Shown here: positions 25,624 to 34,908 of the stretch, piece after piece
Layout of the letters: every line of letters starts with the position of its first letter
Numbering within the stretch: position 1 is the first letter of the stretch
Assembly (NCBI GenBank): GCA_934476675.1
Contig: CAKSOE010000020.1
Coordinates: forward strand, 1 to 54,192
Direction: 5' to 3'
Length of the DNA stretch: 54,192 nt
From: an uncultured Clostridia bacterium
GTDB lineage: Bacteria; Bacillota; Clostridia; UBA1381
Position numbers and translations under genes: made by a program
Notes under the pieces: model-generated
What the model was told of the DNA's origin: nothing
The model's input: the letters and a program-made list of their open reading frames with translations, nothing else
Databases searched by the model: none

Positions 25624-27717
25624 ATAAAAGTAATTATTGCGGAAAAACCGAGTCTTGCACGGAATATTGCGGCAGGAATAGGAAATATGAGAAAAAGAAA
25701 CGGATATATGGAGGGCGGAGAATATATTATAACATGGGTGTTCGGACACTTGTTTTCGCTTGCGGATGTTGAGGCATACCAGGAAAATCCGTCAAGATAC
25801 TGGACAATGGATTGTCTGCCGTGCTTCCCTGAACAATTTAAATTTGAACTGCGCAAAAATGCACAGAAGCAGCCTGATGAAGGGGCCAGACAACAGTTTG
25901 AAATTATAAGCGGTCTGGTGAACAGAAATGACGTGGATATGGTTATAAACGCAGGCGACGCTGACCGTGAAGGTGAAATAATTATCCGTATATGCGTGAA
26001 AAGAGCGCTCAAAACACAAAAAAACTTTTATCGGCTGTGGCTGCCCGATCAGACACCCGAAACGATACGTCAGGCGCTTTCTGAGATGAAAGAAGAAACG
26101 GAATATCAGCCTCTTGCAAACGAGGGCTTTGCAAGAACGTACATAGACTGGCTTTACGGCGTTAATCTTACGCGCTATGCCACGTTAAAGCACGGTTCGC
26201 TTTTGCGTGTGGGCAGGGTTATTGTACCGATTGTAAAGGCAATTTATGATAGGGATAAGTCGATACGCGAATTTGTGCCGGAACCGTATTATGCACTGGT
26301 GAGTAAGGCGGAAACCAATGGCGAAACGGTGGAGCTGACAAGTAAGGAAAAATTTTCGGAGAATAAAAAGGTAAAAGCAGAGGAGCTTTGCAGGAAATAT
26401 AATGCGTCAGAAGCCATTGTAACCGCAAAAAAGAAGAAAAACGATAAAATCGCCCCGGGAAAGCTTTATTCACTGACAAAATTGCAGAATGTTCTCGGTA
26501 AGAAATATAAGATGTCAATGGATGAAAGTCTGAAAATTGTGCAGGCGCTTTACGAAAAAGGTTTTGTGACCTACCCCAGAACAAACTCCGAATATCTTGC
26601 AACAGCGGAACAGGACAAGGTGAAAAACATTATAGCCGCAGTGAAAAAACTCGGTTATAACGTTGAGTTTCGTTTTCATAAGACTATTTTTGACGACAGC
26701 AAAATCGAATCGCACTCCGCATTAACCCCGACGCACAAAATACCGTCAAAGGACGCGTTAAGCGATGATGAATACAAGGTTTATTCAACCATTATGCGGA
26801 GATTTGCGGCGGTGTTCTGCGCGGAGGAATGCCGTGCGGAGAAAACGGAAATAACGGTAGACGTCGGCGGAATGGAGGAATTTAAGCTTAAAGGCACGGT
26901 TATAGTTCAGCCGGGGTGGACGAAGTACGATGATTACGGAAAAAAGGATAAGGTTCTGCCGATGCTCAAAAAAGGCGACAAGGTGAATATTGATTTTAAA
27001 CCGTGTAAGAAAAAGACCACACCGCCGAGACATTACACGATAGAAACGCTTAATAAATACTTAAAAAATCCGTTTGAAAATGAGAAGAAAAATCGTACGG
27101 AAAATGATGATGAGGAAGAATACCGTGCGATGTTTGAGGGACTGGAGCTCGGAACGGAGGCTACAAGAACGGGAATAATAGATAATGCACGCAAAAGCGG
27201 ATATATTCAGCTTAAAAAGGACGTGTATTACATTCAGCCGGCAGGAGAAGAATTTATAGAAGCTCTTATGCGAATGAATATCAGCATGGATAAATATAAG
27301 ACCGCAGAGCTTGGCAAGGCGCTCAAAAGCGTGTATCACGGCAGAATGACCATTAAAGACAGCGTGAAAATAGCGCAGAACGAAATCAGCGCGGTGTTTG
27401 CCGAAAAAAGCGTGCCGCCGCAGCTTGATACGGACGACGGCTTTATGGGCGACGTTGCCGGAAAATGTCCGCTGTGCGGAGGAAATGTGGTGCGCACAAA
27501 GTTCGGCTACGGCTGCGAAAATTACCGAAACGGCTGTAAATTCACGATAAGCAGAATCATATGCGGCAGGGTTATTCCGATTAAAAGCGTGGAAACGCTT
27601 TTAAAAAGCGGTATGAGCGGCATGATAGACGGGTTTGTATCGCCGAGAAACGGAAAACGCTTTTCGGCAAAGCTTAAAATAGACAACGGACGCGCCGTTT
27701 TTGTTTTTGAACAGTAA
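25624..27717 (+). CDS. topB: DNA topoisomerase III (type IA), apparent ATA start
   Basis: Type IA topoisomerase that relaxes and decatenates DNA through a transient tyrosine link. The essential Toprim start (VIIAEKPSLARNIAAGIGNM, with the catalytic Glu) is coded from 25624, before the first ATG at 25687. No ATG, GTG or TTG lies in that frame after the stop at 25588. The ribosome site GGGGAGGGA (25609-25617) is placed right for the ATA at 25624. Later motifs are NAGDADREGEIIIR, LLRVGRV and GFVTYPRTNSEYL with the active Tyr. A zinc finger (CPLCGG...C) near 600 ends the protein at 697 residues. Either ATA is a rare start or one base is misread. Confidence 0.88.
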   Translation: MKVIIAEKPSLARNIAAGIGNMRKRNGYMEGGEYIITWVFGHLFSLADVEAYQENPSRYWTMDCLPCFPEQFKFELRKNAQKQPDEGARQQFEIISGLVNRNDVDMVINAGDADREGEIIIRICVKRALKTQKNFYRLWLPDQTPETIRQALSEMKEETEYQPLANEGFARTYIDWLYGVNLTRYATLKHGSLLRVGRVIVPIVKAIYDRDKSIREFVPEPYYALVSKAETNGETVELTSKEKFSENKKVKAEELCRKYNASEAIVTAKKKKNDKIAPGKLYSLTKLQNVLGKKYKMSMDESLKIVQALYEKGFVTYPRTNSEYLATAEQDKVKNIIAAVKKLGYNVEFRFHKTIFDDSKIESHSALTPTHKIPSKDALSDDEYKVYSTIMRRFAAVFCAEECRAEKTEITVDVGGMEEFKLKGTVIVQPGWTKYDDYGKKDKVLPMLKKGDKVNIDFKPCKKKTTPPRHYTIETLNKYLKNPFENEKKNRTENDDEEEYRAMFEGLELGTEATRTGIIDNARKSGYIQLKKDVYYIQPAGEEFIEALMRMNISMDKYKTAELGKALKSVYHGRMTIKDSVKIAQNEISAVFAEKSVPPQLDTDDGFMGDVAGKCPLCGGNVVRTKFGYGCENYRNGCKFTISRIICGRVIPIKSVETLLKSGMSGMIDGFVSPRNGKRFSAKLKIDNGRAVFVFEQ

Positions 27718-27776
27718 TGGTGAAATGTTAATATAAAAACAGGGAAAAAGCCGTTGTAAAAAGTGTAAATTTGATA

Positions 27777-27805
27777 TTGAAATACTTATCAGCGTAGTAT
27801 ATAAT
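27777..27805 (+). promoter_or_regulatory. sigma-A promoter of the beta-galactosidase gene
   Basis: TTGAAA (27777-27782) and TATAAT (27800-27805), 17-base spacer, 37 bases before the start codon. Confidence 0.65.
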
Positions 27806-27842
27806 TAACATAACGAAATTTATTTTGGGAGATGAGATTTTA

Positions 27843-30680
27843 ATGAGAATTTACGAAGATTTTAATAAAACCTCCGAAAACAGAGAGCCGCAGCGCGCAT
27901 ATTATATACCGTATGATTCGCTCGAAAAGGCTTTGGAGGGCAACAGGGAAAAATCCGCGTATTATAAGCTTTTAAACGGAAAATGGAATTTTGCGTATTT
28001 TAAAAGAGATATTGACGTACCGGAAAAAATCACTTCATGGGATGTTATTTCCGTGCCGTCATGCTGGCAGGCTTTGGGTTATGAAAACCCGGGATATACC
28101 AATGTAAACTATCCGCATCCGGTTGATGCGCCTTATGTGCCGGATGATAATTCGTGCGGCGTGTATTCGAGAGGCTTTGACATAGACGGCGCATGGAACG
28201 GCAGAAAAACATATGTGGTTTTCGAGGGTGTTTCATCGTGTATGTTCCTTTATGTGAACGGAGAGTACGTGGGATTTTCGCAGGGTTCGCATTTGCAGGC
28301 TGAATTTGACATAACGGATTACGTAAAAGAGGGCAAAAACGAAATTAGCGTAAAGGTTCTCAAATGGTGCGTGGGAAGTTATCTCGAAGATCAGGACTTT
28401 TTCAGATATTCCGGTATTTTCAGAGACGTTTATTTGCTTTCGCGTGAAGAAAATCACATTAAGGACGTGTACATAAAAGCGGATACAAAAACGATAAACG
28501 TAGATGCAAATGATTACGAAATATACGATAACGGTAAAAAAGTAGAAAACCTTGACAATCCGATTCTCTGGAATGCGGAAAATCCGCACCTTTACACGGT
28601 TGTAGTAAAAGGCAAGACGGAGTATCTGCCGTTCTATGTCGGTATGCGTGAGGTTAGCGTTTCCGATAAATACGAGCTTTTGATAAACGGTGTTCCGGTA
28701 ATTTTAAAGGGTGTGAATCATCATGACACGCATCCGCTCAACGGCTACTGCGAAACTGACGAGGAGCTTATGAACGACTTGCTCAAAATGAAGGAGCTTA
28801 ATATAAATACCGTTCGTACGTCGCACTATCCGCCCACACCGGAATTTATGAATATGTGCGATAAACTGGGATTTTACGTAATTGACGAAACGGATATAGA
28901 AACTCACGGCTACATTAACAGACGTCACGCAGTACCCTACAGCTTTGATGTAGAAAACGACATATGGCCCTGCCAGAATAAGAATTTCAAGGATATGTTC
29001 CTTGAAAGAATGATCAGAATGGTAGAAAGAGATAAGAACCATGCCTGCATTATCACATGGTCAACCGGAAACGAAAGCGGTTACGGCGTGAACCAGGAGA
29101 ATATGATCGAATGGGCAAGACGCAGAGATCCGTCGCGCCTTATCCACTGCGAGGACGCTTCGAGAAAAGGCGATATAGGTAAGGTGGATTTTTTCTCGCA
29201 GATGTATCATTCGCCCGAACAGCTTGAGGAATACGCAAATGACGATAATCTGAAAAAAATGGTGTTCCTGTGTGAGTTTTCACACGCAATGGGCAACGGC
29301 CCCGGAGATGTGCATGACTACATGGAAATGTTTGAAAAATATCCCAAGCTTATAGGCGGCTGTATATGGGAATGGACGGATCATGTGGTTATGGAAAACG
29401 GCGTGCAGAAATACGGCGGAGATTTCGGCGAGCTTACAAGCGACGGTAATTTTTGCAGTGACGGACTGGTGTTCTCCGACAGAAGCTTTAAAGCGGGTTC
29501 GTTAAATGCCAAATATTCATATCAGTATTTCGGCACAGAGCTTTGCGATGGCAAAATAAAGGTTAAAAATAAGCATGATTTTACAAATCTCAATAAATAT
29601 AAGCTTGTGGCAGAATTGAGTGTTGACGGCGAAATAAAAGCGTCAAAGGAGTTTGTTCTCGATATTGAACCGCACTGCACAGGTGAAATAGACGTACCGT
29701 TTGAGATTCCGAAAGAATGTGGCTACGGCGCATATATAAACATTTATCTGCTTGACGAAAACGGTTATGAAACGGGAATGTGCCAGCATAAGCTTGAAAC
29801 AAGCGTACCCGAAATAGACGCGCAGGGAAAAGCAGAGGATATTTCAGAGGACGATTTAAGAGTATATGTAAATGCCGGAGACAGCAGATATATATTCAAT
29901 AAGCATTACGGTGCGTTTGAAAGCATCGTCAAGGACGGAAAAGAACAGTTAAGCGGATTTGCACGTCTTACCGTGTGGAGAGCGCCTACCGATAACGACA
30001 GGCAGATTAAGAAAACATGGGGACTTATCGACGGCGACAACTGGGCGGGCGAAAACATGAACCGTATGTTCTCGAAGGTTTATTCGTGTGAGCTTTCGGG
30101 AAATAAGATTACGGTTAAGGGTTCGCTTTCCGGCGTGTCCAGACTTCCGTTTATGCATTATACGGCAGAGTATGAATTTTATGCGGACGGAAAGGTAAAG
30201 ACGACCTTAAACGGCGAACTCAGAGAAAATCTCGGCTGCTGTCTGCCGCGAATCGGCTTCGAGTTCACATCGCCTGCGGTAAACGATACGTTTACCTATT
30301 TCGGAATGGGCGAAGGCGAGTGCTATACCGATATGCACTATCATGCAAAAACGGGAATGTATGAAAGCGATGCAAGAAGTCAGTACGTGAATTATGTTTA
30401 CCCGCAGGAGCACGGAAACCACATCGGAGCAAAGCTGCTTAAAATGGGCAGAGGTCTGACGTTTGCGTCAAACGGAGAGTTTGAATTTAATGTGTCGGAG
30501 TATACCTCAGAAGCGCTGACCGAGGCTGCGCATACGGATGAGCTTGTAAAGAACGGCCGCACCAATATACGTGTGGACTATAAGGTTACGGGTATCGGCT
30601 CGGGCAGCTGCGGACCGTATACGGCGGAAAAATATCAGATGAATGACGAAAAATTTACGTTTGAATTTTATATTATGTAA
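27843..30680 (+). CDS. lacZ: beta-galactosidase, LacZ type (GH2)
   Basis: 945 residues with the five-domain layout of large LacZ enzymes: sugar-binding domain with LNGKWNFAYFKRD and SVPSCWQALGYENPGYTNV, two immunoglobulin-like domains around the TIM barrel, and a C-terminal Bgal_small_N domain (about 680-945). Catalytic acid/base Glu is in TWSTGNESGYG and nucleophile Glu in FLCEFSHAMGNGPGD. The metal and loop motif RTSHYPPTPEFMNMCD is present. It is cytoplasmic, with no signal peptide. Start at 27843 because GGGAGATGAG lies just before. Single gene. Confidence 0.92.
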   Translation: MRIYEDFNKTSENREPQRAYYIPYDSLEKALEGNREKSAYYKLLNGKWNFAYFKRDIDVPEKITSWDVISVPSCWQALGYENPGYTNVNYPHPVDAPYVPDDNSCGVYSRGFDIDGAWNGRKTYVVFEGVSSCMFLYVNGEYVGFSQGSHLQAEFDITDYVKEGKNEISVKVLKWCVGSYLEDQDFFRYSGIFRDVYLLSREENHIKDVYIKADTKTINVDANDYEIYDNGKKVENLDNPILWNAENPHLYTVVVKGKTEYLPFYVGMREVSVSDKYELLINGVPVILKGVNHHDTHPLNGYCETDEELMNDLLKMKELNINTVRTSHYPPTPEFMNMCDKLGFYVIDETDIETHGYINRRHAVPYSFDVENDIWPCQNKNFKDMFLERMIRMVERDKNHACIITWSTGNESGYGVNQENMIEWARRRDPSRLIHCEDASRKGDIGKVDFFSQMYHSPEQLEEYANDDNLKKMVFLCEFSHAMGNGPGDVHDYMEMFEKYPKLIGGCIWEWTDHVVMENGVQKYGGDFGELTSDGNFCSDGLVFSDRSFKAGSLNAKYSYQYFGTELCDGKIKVKNKHDFTNLNKYKLVAELSVDGEIKASKEFVLDIEPHCTGEIDVPFEIPKECGYGAYINIYLLDENGYETGMCQHKLETSVPEIDAQGKAEDISEDDLRVYVNAGDSRYIFNKHYGAFESIVKDGKEQLSGFARLTVWRAPTDNDRQIKKTWGLIDGDNWAGENMNRMFSKVYSCELSGNKITVKGSLSGVSRLPFMHYTAEYEFYADGKVKTTLNGELRENLGCCLPRIGFEFTSPAVNDTFTYFGMGEGECYTDMHYHAKTGMYESDARSQYVNYVYPQEHGNHIGAKLLKMGRGLTFASNGEFEFNVSEYTSEALTEAAHTDELVKNGRTNIRVDYKVTGIGSGSCGPYTAEKYQMNDEKFTFEFYIM

Positions 30681-30687
30681 AAACCGA

Positions 30688-30721
30688 GGGCGGCAAAACA
30701 TTGCCGCCCTTGACTTTTTTT
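30688..30721 (+). terminator. terminator after lacZ
   Basis: GGGCGGCAA (30688-30696) pairs with 30701-30709 around AACA, and a run of seven T follows at 30715-30721. Confidence 0.85.
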
Positions 30722-30756
30722 GTAAAGAACGTAACAAAAAATTCATAATTTATATA

Positions 30757-30785
30757 TAGACAATTGAAATTAATTCTGCTATAAT
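30757..30785 (+). promoter_or_regulatory. sigma-A promoter of the NlpC/P60 gene
   Basis: TAGACA (30757-30762) and TATAAT (30780-30785), 17-base spacer. Confidence 0.55.
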
Positions 30786-30836
30786 GTAAAATAGTTATAA
30801 TGTTAATGTCTGTAAAATCGGAAGGAATGAGTTTTT

Positions 30837-33317
30837 TTGGTGAGAAAAAAAGTGATGTCGGGTTTGGGTGCGATGATACTGATTGCACTGCTCGCCTCGG
30901 GATCGGGAGGTACAAAAACCGCATTTGCCGAAAATAACGCCGTAACGGGCGAAGCGGCTCTTAAACAGGCGGTATTTTTGCATGAAAAACTTCATAACAG
31001 CAAAGTGGAAATACCCGACGGCATGAATGGTGAAAATAACAGTGACACCATTGTAAAAGCGGCAGTTCTGGGCTACATAAATATGGAGGACGCAGAACGT
31101 GTTTCGATAGAGGGTATAAGAAAACAGGACATGATGAATGTTCTGTATAAAACCGTTATAAGCTATGATGACAGCTTTGCCGTAACTTCGGAGGAGGCTG
31201 ACCGTATTCTTAACAAGTGCTATGATAACGCATATATTGACGATGAAAACAGAATAGCGTATGCGTTTATGATGAAACACGATATAATATCCGGCGAGGG
31301 AAGCTCAGAGCCGAATAAAAAGCTGACAAAGGAAAGCTGCGATATTCTCATTGATCTCATATATAAATATTTTAATAAGGACATTACAATCAATACAGCC
31401 GACTGCGATATCACAATCGGAAGTAATATAAAGAGCGTTGTTGAAAAAATAGGCGAACCGAACAGAGTGGACGCCTCCGAGTACGGATTTGAATGGTATG
31501 TGTATAATGCCGATTATACAAAGTTTGTCATGATAGGCGTGCAGGCGGACAGAGTGTGCGCAGTGTACACAAACAATGCCTCATTTAATGCTGACGGTGT
31601 TAAGGCGGGAGATAATTTTGTAAAGACCGTGAGCAAAGAAAAAAATGAAAATCTGGAATATTTTACGGATGAAAACGGAAAAATAGACGCCGTGCTTTAC
31701 AATTCGAGAATTAAAGGCTCGGAGCACAGCGATGAAATACAAAAAGCAAAAGCAGACGAATTTATAGATATGATAAATGCGTACAGAGCAAAAAATTCAC
31801 GCCCTGTTTATGCACATTCGGATTCGCTTGACGAGGAGGCGGCAAAGTCGCTTGACGAATTTAAGGAAACCGGTACGGAGGAAGATAATACTTCAATATT
31901 CGGCAGCTATTCCGTATTTAATATGTATAATGAGTATCTGAATGCCGAAAATGAGTTTATAACAGAGGATAAGGGACATTCGGTGAGCGCCGGTGCAGCG
32001 GCATATATAGACGATAACGACAGGCTTGTGCTTAATATAGTTAAGGATAACGAGAAAGCAAAGCTGCCGCAGAAGTCATATACTGTGTCGCTTAACCGCG
32101 AAACACCGCAGATAAAGACCGTTGACGAAGTCACCGTGCCGGTAATAAAATCACCGTCAACCGAAAATGTGTATAATATCGGTGATGATGTGGTTATAAG
32201 CCTTGAAAAACAGGCGGCGGTTCGATATCATATCGAAATATTTGATGTAGAAAGCGATGAATATGCGGTAAATGCGTATATTGTTACCGATGCGACGGAT
32301 ATTGTATTTCCGGCGTGGGTGTTTAAAAACGGCTGTGACTATACTATAAGGGTAAGCTCCGTAGCGGAGAACGGTATTGCGCTTTCAGCTGACGATGTGT
32401 TTATAAGCTACGGTTCGGCGTATGACAGCGGCGTTAAGATTATCACGCCGTACAATGAGGGAAAAACAGACGATGACCGCTTGGCTGTATGGTGGAATGC
32501 CGAGGATTACCATGATTTTTCGGTAAAGCTTTATAAGGCGGACGGAGAGCTTGTAAAGAGCGAACAGGTCGAAGATAAAAATGAAATAATAATAACTGAC
32601 GTTGATCCGGGCGAATATTATGTAACCGTTACGGCGCTGCGGCGCGGAACGGAAATCGAAAAGGCACAGGATTCCGTGTATTGCAGTGTTAAGCTTGCAG
32701 AACCGGTAATTGAAGAAACCATTCTTGAAAAGAATGACAAATACTACTTTGTATACGAGGACACATCTCTCGGAGCGCTGTATCTGTATGATGAAGAGCT
32801 TGTCAATGATAACGGAACGACAAAGAAAAAGATAATCAAAAAGCAGGTTAAGGCAACAAAAGCATATCGTGAACTTGCGGCGAATCAGATAAGACGCGAG
32901 TTTACAACAGGCGAACCTGTTCTTGAAGCGACTTCGGTTACGGCGTCAAGCGAAACGGGGCGCGCAATCGTGAGTGCGGCATCGAAATTCCTCGGAGTAC
33001 CGTATGTTTGGGGCGGAACAACTCCGAACGGCTTTGATTGCTCGGGATTGGTTCAGTATGTTATGAAATCTTTGGGCATCAATGTTTCGCGTACTTCGCA
33101 GGAGCAGATTAAGAATGGCGTACCGGTAAGCAAGGGTGATTTGCAGGCGGGCGATTTGGTGTTCTTTGAGTCGAACGGCGACGTTCACCATGTCGGAATT
33201 TATGTCGGAAACGGCATGATGCTTCATGCGCCGCGTACAGGTGATGTTGTCAAATATCAGTCAATTGAAACTCCGTATTATCAGAAAGAATACGCAGGAG
33301 CAAGACGTGTATATTAA
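30837..33317 (+). CDS. secreted CAP and NlpC/P60 domain cell-wall protein
   Basis: 826 residues. A signal peptide (about 1-31, RKK then a hydrophobic core, ending AFA) leads to a helical region (about 35-180) reminiscent of degenerate SLH repeats (AYAFMMKHDIISG). Next is a CAP-associated domain (about 193-290; IGEPNRVDASEYGFEWYVY), a CAP/SCP-like domain (about 300-402; DMINAYRAKNSRPVY) and two beta-rich Fn3-like modules. The NlpC/P60 peptidase is at 708-826, with catalytic Cys735 in DCSGLV and His in HHVGIYVG. It should cut peptidoglycan stem peptides outside the cell. Start is TTG 30837 or GTG 30840 after GGAAGGAA. Single gene. Confidence 0.85.
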   Translation: MVRKKVMSGLGAMILIALLASGSGGTKTAFAENNAVTGEAALKQAVFLHEKLHNSKVEIPDGMNGENNSDTIVKAAVLGYINMEDAERVSIEGIRKQDMMNVLYKTVISYDDSFAVTSEEADRILNKCYDNAYIDDENRIAYAFMMKHDIISGEGSSEPNKKLTKESCDILIDLIYKYFNKDITINTADCDITIGSNIKSVVEKIGEPNRVDASEYGFEWYVYNADYTKFVMIGVQADRVCAVYTNNASFNADGVKAGDNFVKTVSKEKNENLEYFTDENGKIDAVLYNSRIKGSEHSDEIQKAKADEFIDMINAYRAKNSRPVYAHSDSLDEEAAKSLDEFKETGTEEDNTSIFGSYSVFNMYNEYLNAENEFITEDKGHSVSAGAAAYIDDNDRLVLNIVKDNEKAKLPQKSYTVSLNRETPQIKTVDEVTVPVIKSPSTENVYNIGDDVVISLEKQAAVRYHIEIFDVESDEYAVNAYIVTDATDIVFPAWVFKNGCDYTIRVSSVAENGIALSADDVFISYGSAYDSGVKIITPYNEGKTDDDRLAVWWNAEDYHDFSVKLYKADGELVKSEQVEDKNEIIITDVDPGEYYVTVTALRRGTEIEKAQDSVYCSVKLAEPVIEETILEKNDKYYFVYEDTSLGALYLYDEELVNDNGTTKKKIIKKQVKATKAYRELAANQIRREFTTGEPVLEATSVTASSETGRAIVSAASKFLGVPYVWGGTTPNGFDCSGLVQYVMKSLGINVSRTSQEQIKNGVPVSKGDLQAGDLVFFESNGDVHHVGIYVGNGMMLHAPRTGDVVKYQSIETPYYQKEYAGARRVY

Positions 33318-33322
33318 AGTAT

Positions 33323-33360
33323 CAAAATAAAATCGCTCACATAAATGTGAACGATTTTAT
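33323..33360. terminator. bidirectional terminator
   Basis: AAATAAAATCG and its complement close a stem continued by TCACAT/ATGTGA around an AA loop, with one C-A mismatch. It ends the NlpC gene. Confidence 0.8.
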
Positions 33361-33392
33361 TTCAGTTAAAAATTACTTTTGGGGGGATACGA

Positions 33393-34073
33393 ATGAATTA
33401 TACGGTACAGGCAAAATCAAATCCGGCATACAGGCGCAGAAACGGCATATGTATATTTGTTGTTGCGGCATTTGTGCTGTTTGCAGTGTTTATGGCGGTG
33501 TATACGCTTGCCGGAGACAGCGACAGGAGACTGCTTTTCGGGATAGGCTATATAATAGCGGCGGTTATCGGACTGATGTATATTATAATAAGAATAAACA
33601 CGGTCTATGCGACGTATATAGCGACTGACGGTGAAAAAATTTATATGAAAAACTGGAAAAATGATTTTCTGCCGTACAGTATAACCGGAAAAATAAAGCC
33701 GCTCAGCGCATTTGTTCCGGCAGGAACAAAGATAACAGAAATACCTGTTTCAGATATTTCCTCAATTTTAATAGGTACTAAAAATTTTATCAAGCGTTAT
33801 GCAAAAACAAACGATGAATTTCTGGTAAATGTAAGAGGCTTGGAACATTCAAAGGACAGGTACGAAAAAAAACAGGTTCAGGGAATGGATATAATTTATA
33901 TAGAAACTGTCGACGGCGAATGCAGCTATATGCCAATAGTGGAATTTTCACCTAAAAAGCTTAATCAGCTGCTTAAAACGGCAAGAATTAAGAACCCTGC
34001 GATTGAGATTAAGTCGGGTAACAAGAAGTATAAGGAAAATCAAAGGAATATACAGGTAAAGACAGATAATTAG
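33393..34073 (+). CDS. membrane protein of unknown function with a C-terminal soluble domain
   Basis: 226 residues. Two hydrophobic helices (about 18-42 and 48-68) are followed by a beta-rich soluble part (about 70-200; TYIATDGEKIYMKNW, DISSILIGTKNFIKRY) whose layout recalls bacterial PH-like domains, though I cannot assign it firmly. The C-terminus is very basic and Asn/Lys-rich. The start has GGGGGG at 33380-33385. It lies between two secreted proteins on the same strand but has a terminator before it. A gap to 34251 holds only the next promoter. Confidence 0.6.
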   Translation: MNYTVQAKSNPAYRRRNGICIFVVAAFVLFAVFMAVYTLAGDSDRRLLFGIGYIIAAVIGLMYIIIRINTVYATYIATDGEKIYMKNWKNDFLPYSITGKIKPLSAFVPAGTKITEIPVSDISSILIGTKNFIKRYAKTNDEFLVNVRGLEHSKDRYEKKQVQGMDIIYIETVDGECSYMPIVEFSPKKLNQLLKTARIKNPAIEIKSGNKKYKENQRNIQVKTDN

Positions 34074-34147
34074 TTCATAAAAAGTCACAAAAATATTTTT
34101 ACAATTAAGACATTTTGCACAAAAAAAGACTTGAATGTAAAAAATAA

Positions 34148-34176
34148 TTGAAATTTAGAGCCATATAGTTTATAAT
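34148..34176 (+). promoter_or_regulatory. sigma-A promoter of the dockerin-cohesin pair
   Basis: TTGAAA (34148-34153) and TATAAT (34171-34176), 17-base spacer, about 75 bases of leader before the dockerin gene. Confidence 0.6.
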
Positions 34177-34251
34177 AATTATATGAATGTAAATTGCAAT
34201 GTGCTATGTATAAGGCACGGACAAAATAAAATATAGAAAAGGGGTATAGGA

Positions 34252-34869
34252 ATGAAAAGCGTAATGAAAAAAATGTTTGCTGTATGTGCGGCAGCGGCTG
34301 CTGTTACGACGGTATCAGCTATGGCTGTAAGCGCCGACGGTATAACTGCAACGCCGAATACGACAAATGAGTCTGTTGTAGTCAAGCTTTCGCCGGGAAG
34401 CAGCGTGTCTGATGAAGCTGCAATCATAATCTTCAAAAAGAATTCTGATCCGGACAAAAATGCTACTCCGACAGATGATATGATTGTGTATCTCAATCAG
34501 CAGGCTGCGGCTGATGCGCAGGCAAGCGGTGGTTTCCTGTCGGGTGCGGAAGTATTGCCGAAAGCGCTTGAAAAGGACGCAACATATGTTGTAAGAGTAG
34601 GCGACAGCACAAACGATAAGTTCTACGAAGCTGAGTTTACATATGGCAAAGAAGAAGAAATAGCATGGGGCGATGTTGATCGAGATGGTGAAGTAAATGC
34701 TTTGGATGCTAACTTAATACTTAACTATTCAGTTGAAAATATTAAGTTTGATGATTATCAGTTAAAAGTAGCCGATGTATATTATGACGGTAGTGTTGAT
34801 GCTTTGGATGCTAACATTATTCTTAATTACTCGGTTGAAAATATTAAAACATTGCCAGTAATGCCGTAA
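34252..34869 (+). CDS. small secreted protein with a type I dockerin
   Basis: 205 residues: signal peptide 1-28 (cut after AVSA), a beta-rich module of unknown function (about 30-133), and a C-terminal type I dockerin (about 138-200). The two calcium loops are DVDRDGEVNALD (141-152, all ligand positions standard) and DVYYDGSVDALD (175-186, Tyr at ligand position 3). Both are followed by nearly the same helix, ALDAN(L/I)ILNYSVENIK, so either repeat could bind a cohesin. No enzymatic domain or binding module is recognised. The next gene, 39 bases on, codes for a cohesin-like SLH protein, the likely partner. Gene codon use is biased to GCA/ACA-type codons as in highly expressed surface proteins. 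Confidence 0.87.
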   Translation: MKSVMKKMFAVCAAAAAVTTVSAMAVSADGITATPNTTNESVVVKLSPGSSVSDEAAIIIFKKNSDPDKNATPTDDMIVYLNQQAAADAQASGGFLSGAEVLPKALEKDATYVVRVGDSTNDKFYEAEFTYGKEEEIAWGDVDRDGEVNALDANLILNYSVENIKFDDYQLKVADVYYDGSVDALDANIILNYSVENIKTLPVMP

Positions 34870-34908
34870 ATTATAAATTTATGGGTTAAAATGAAAGGGG
34901 AATTTTGA

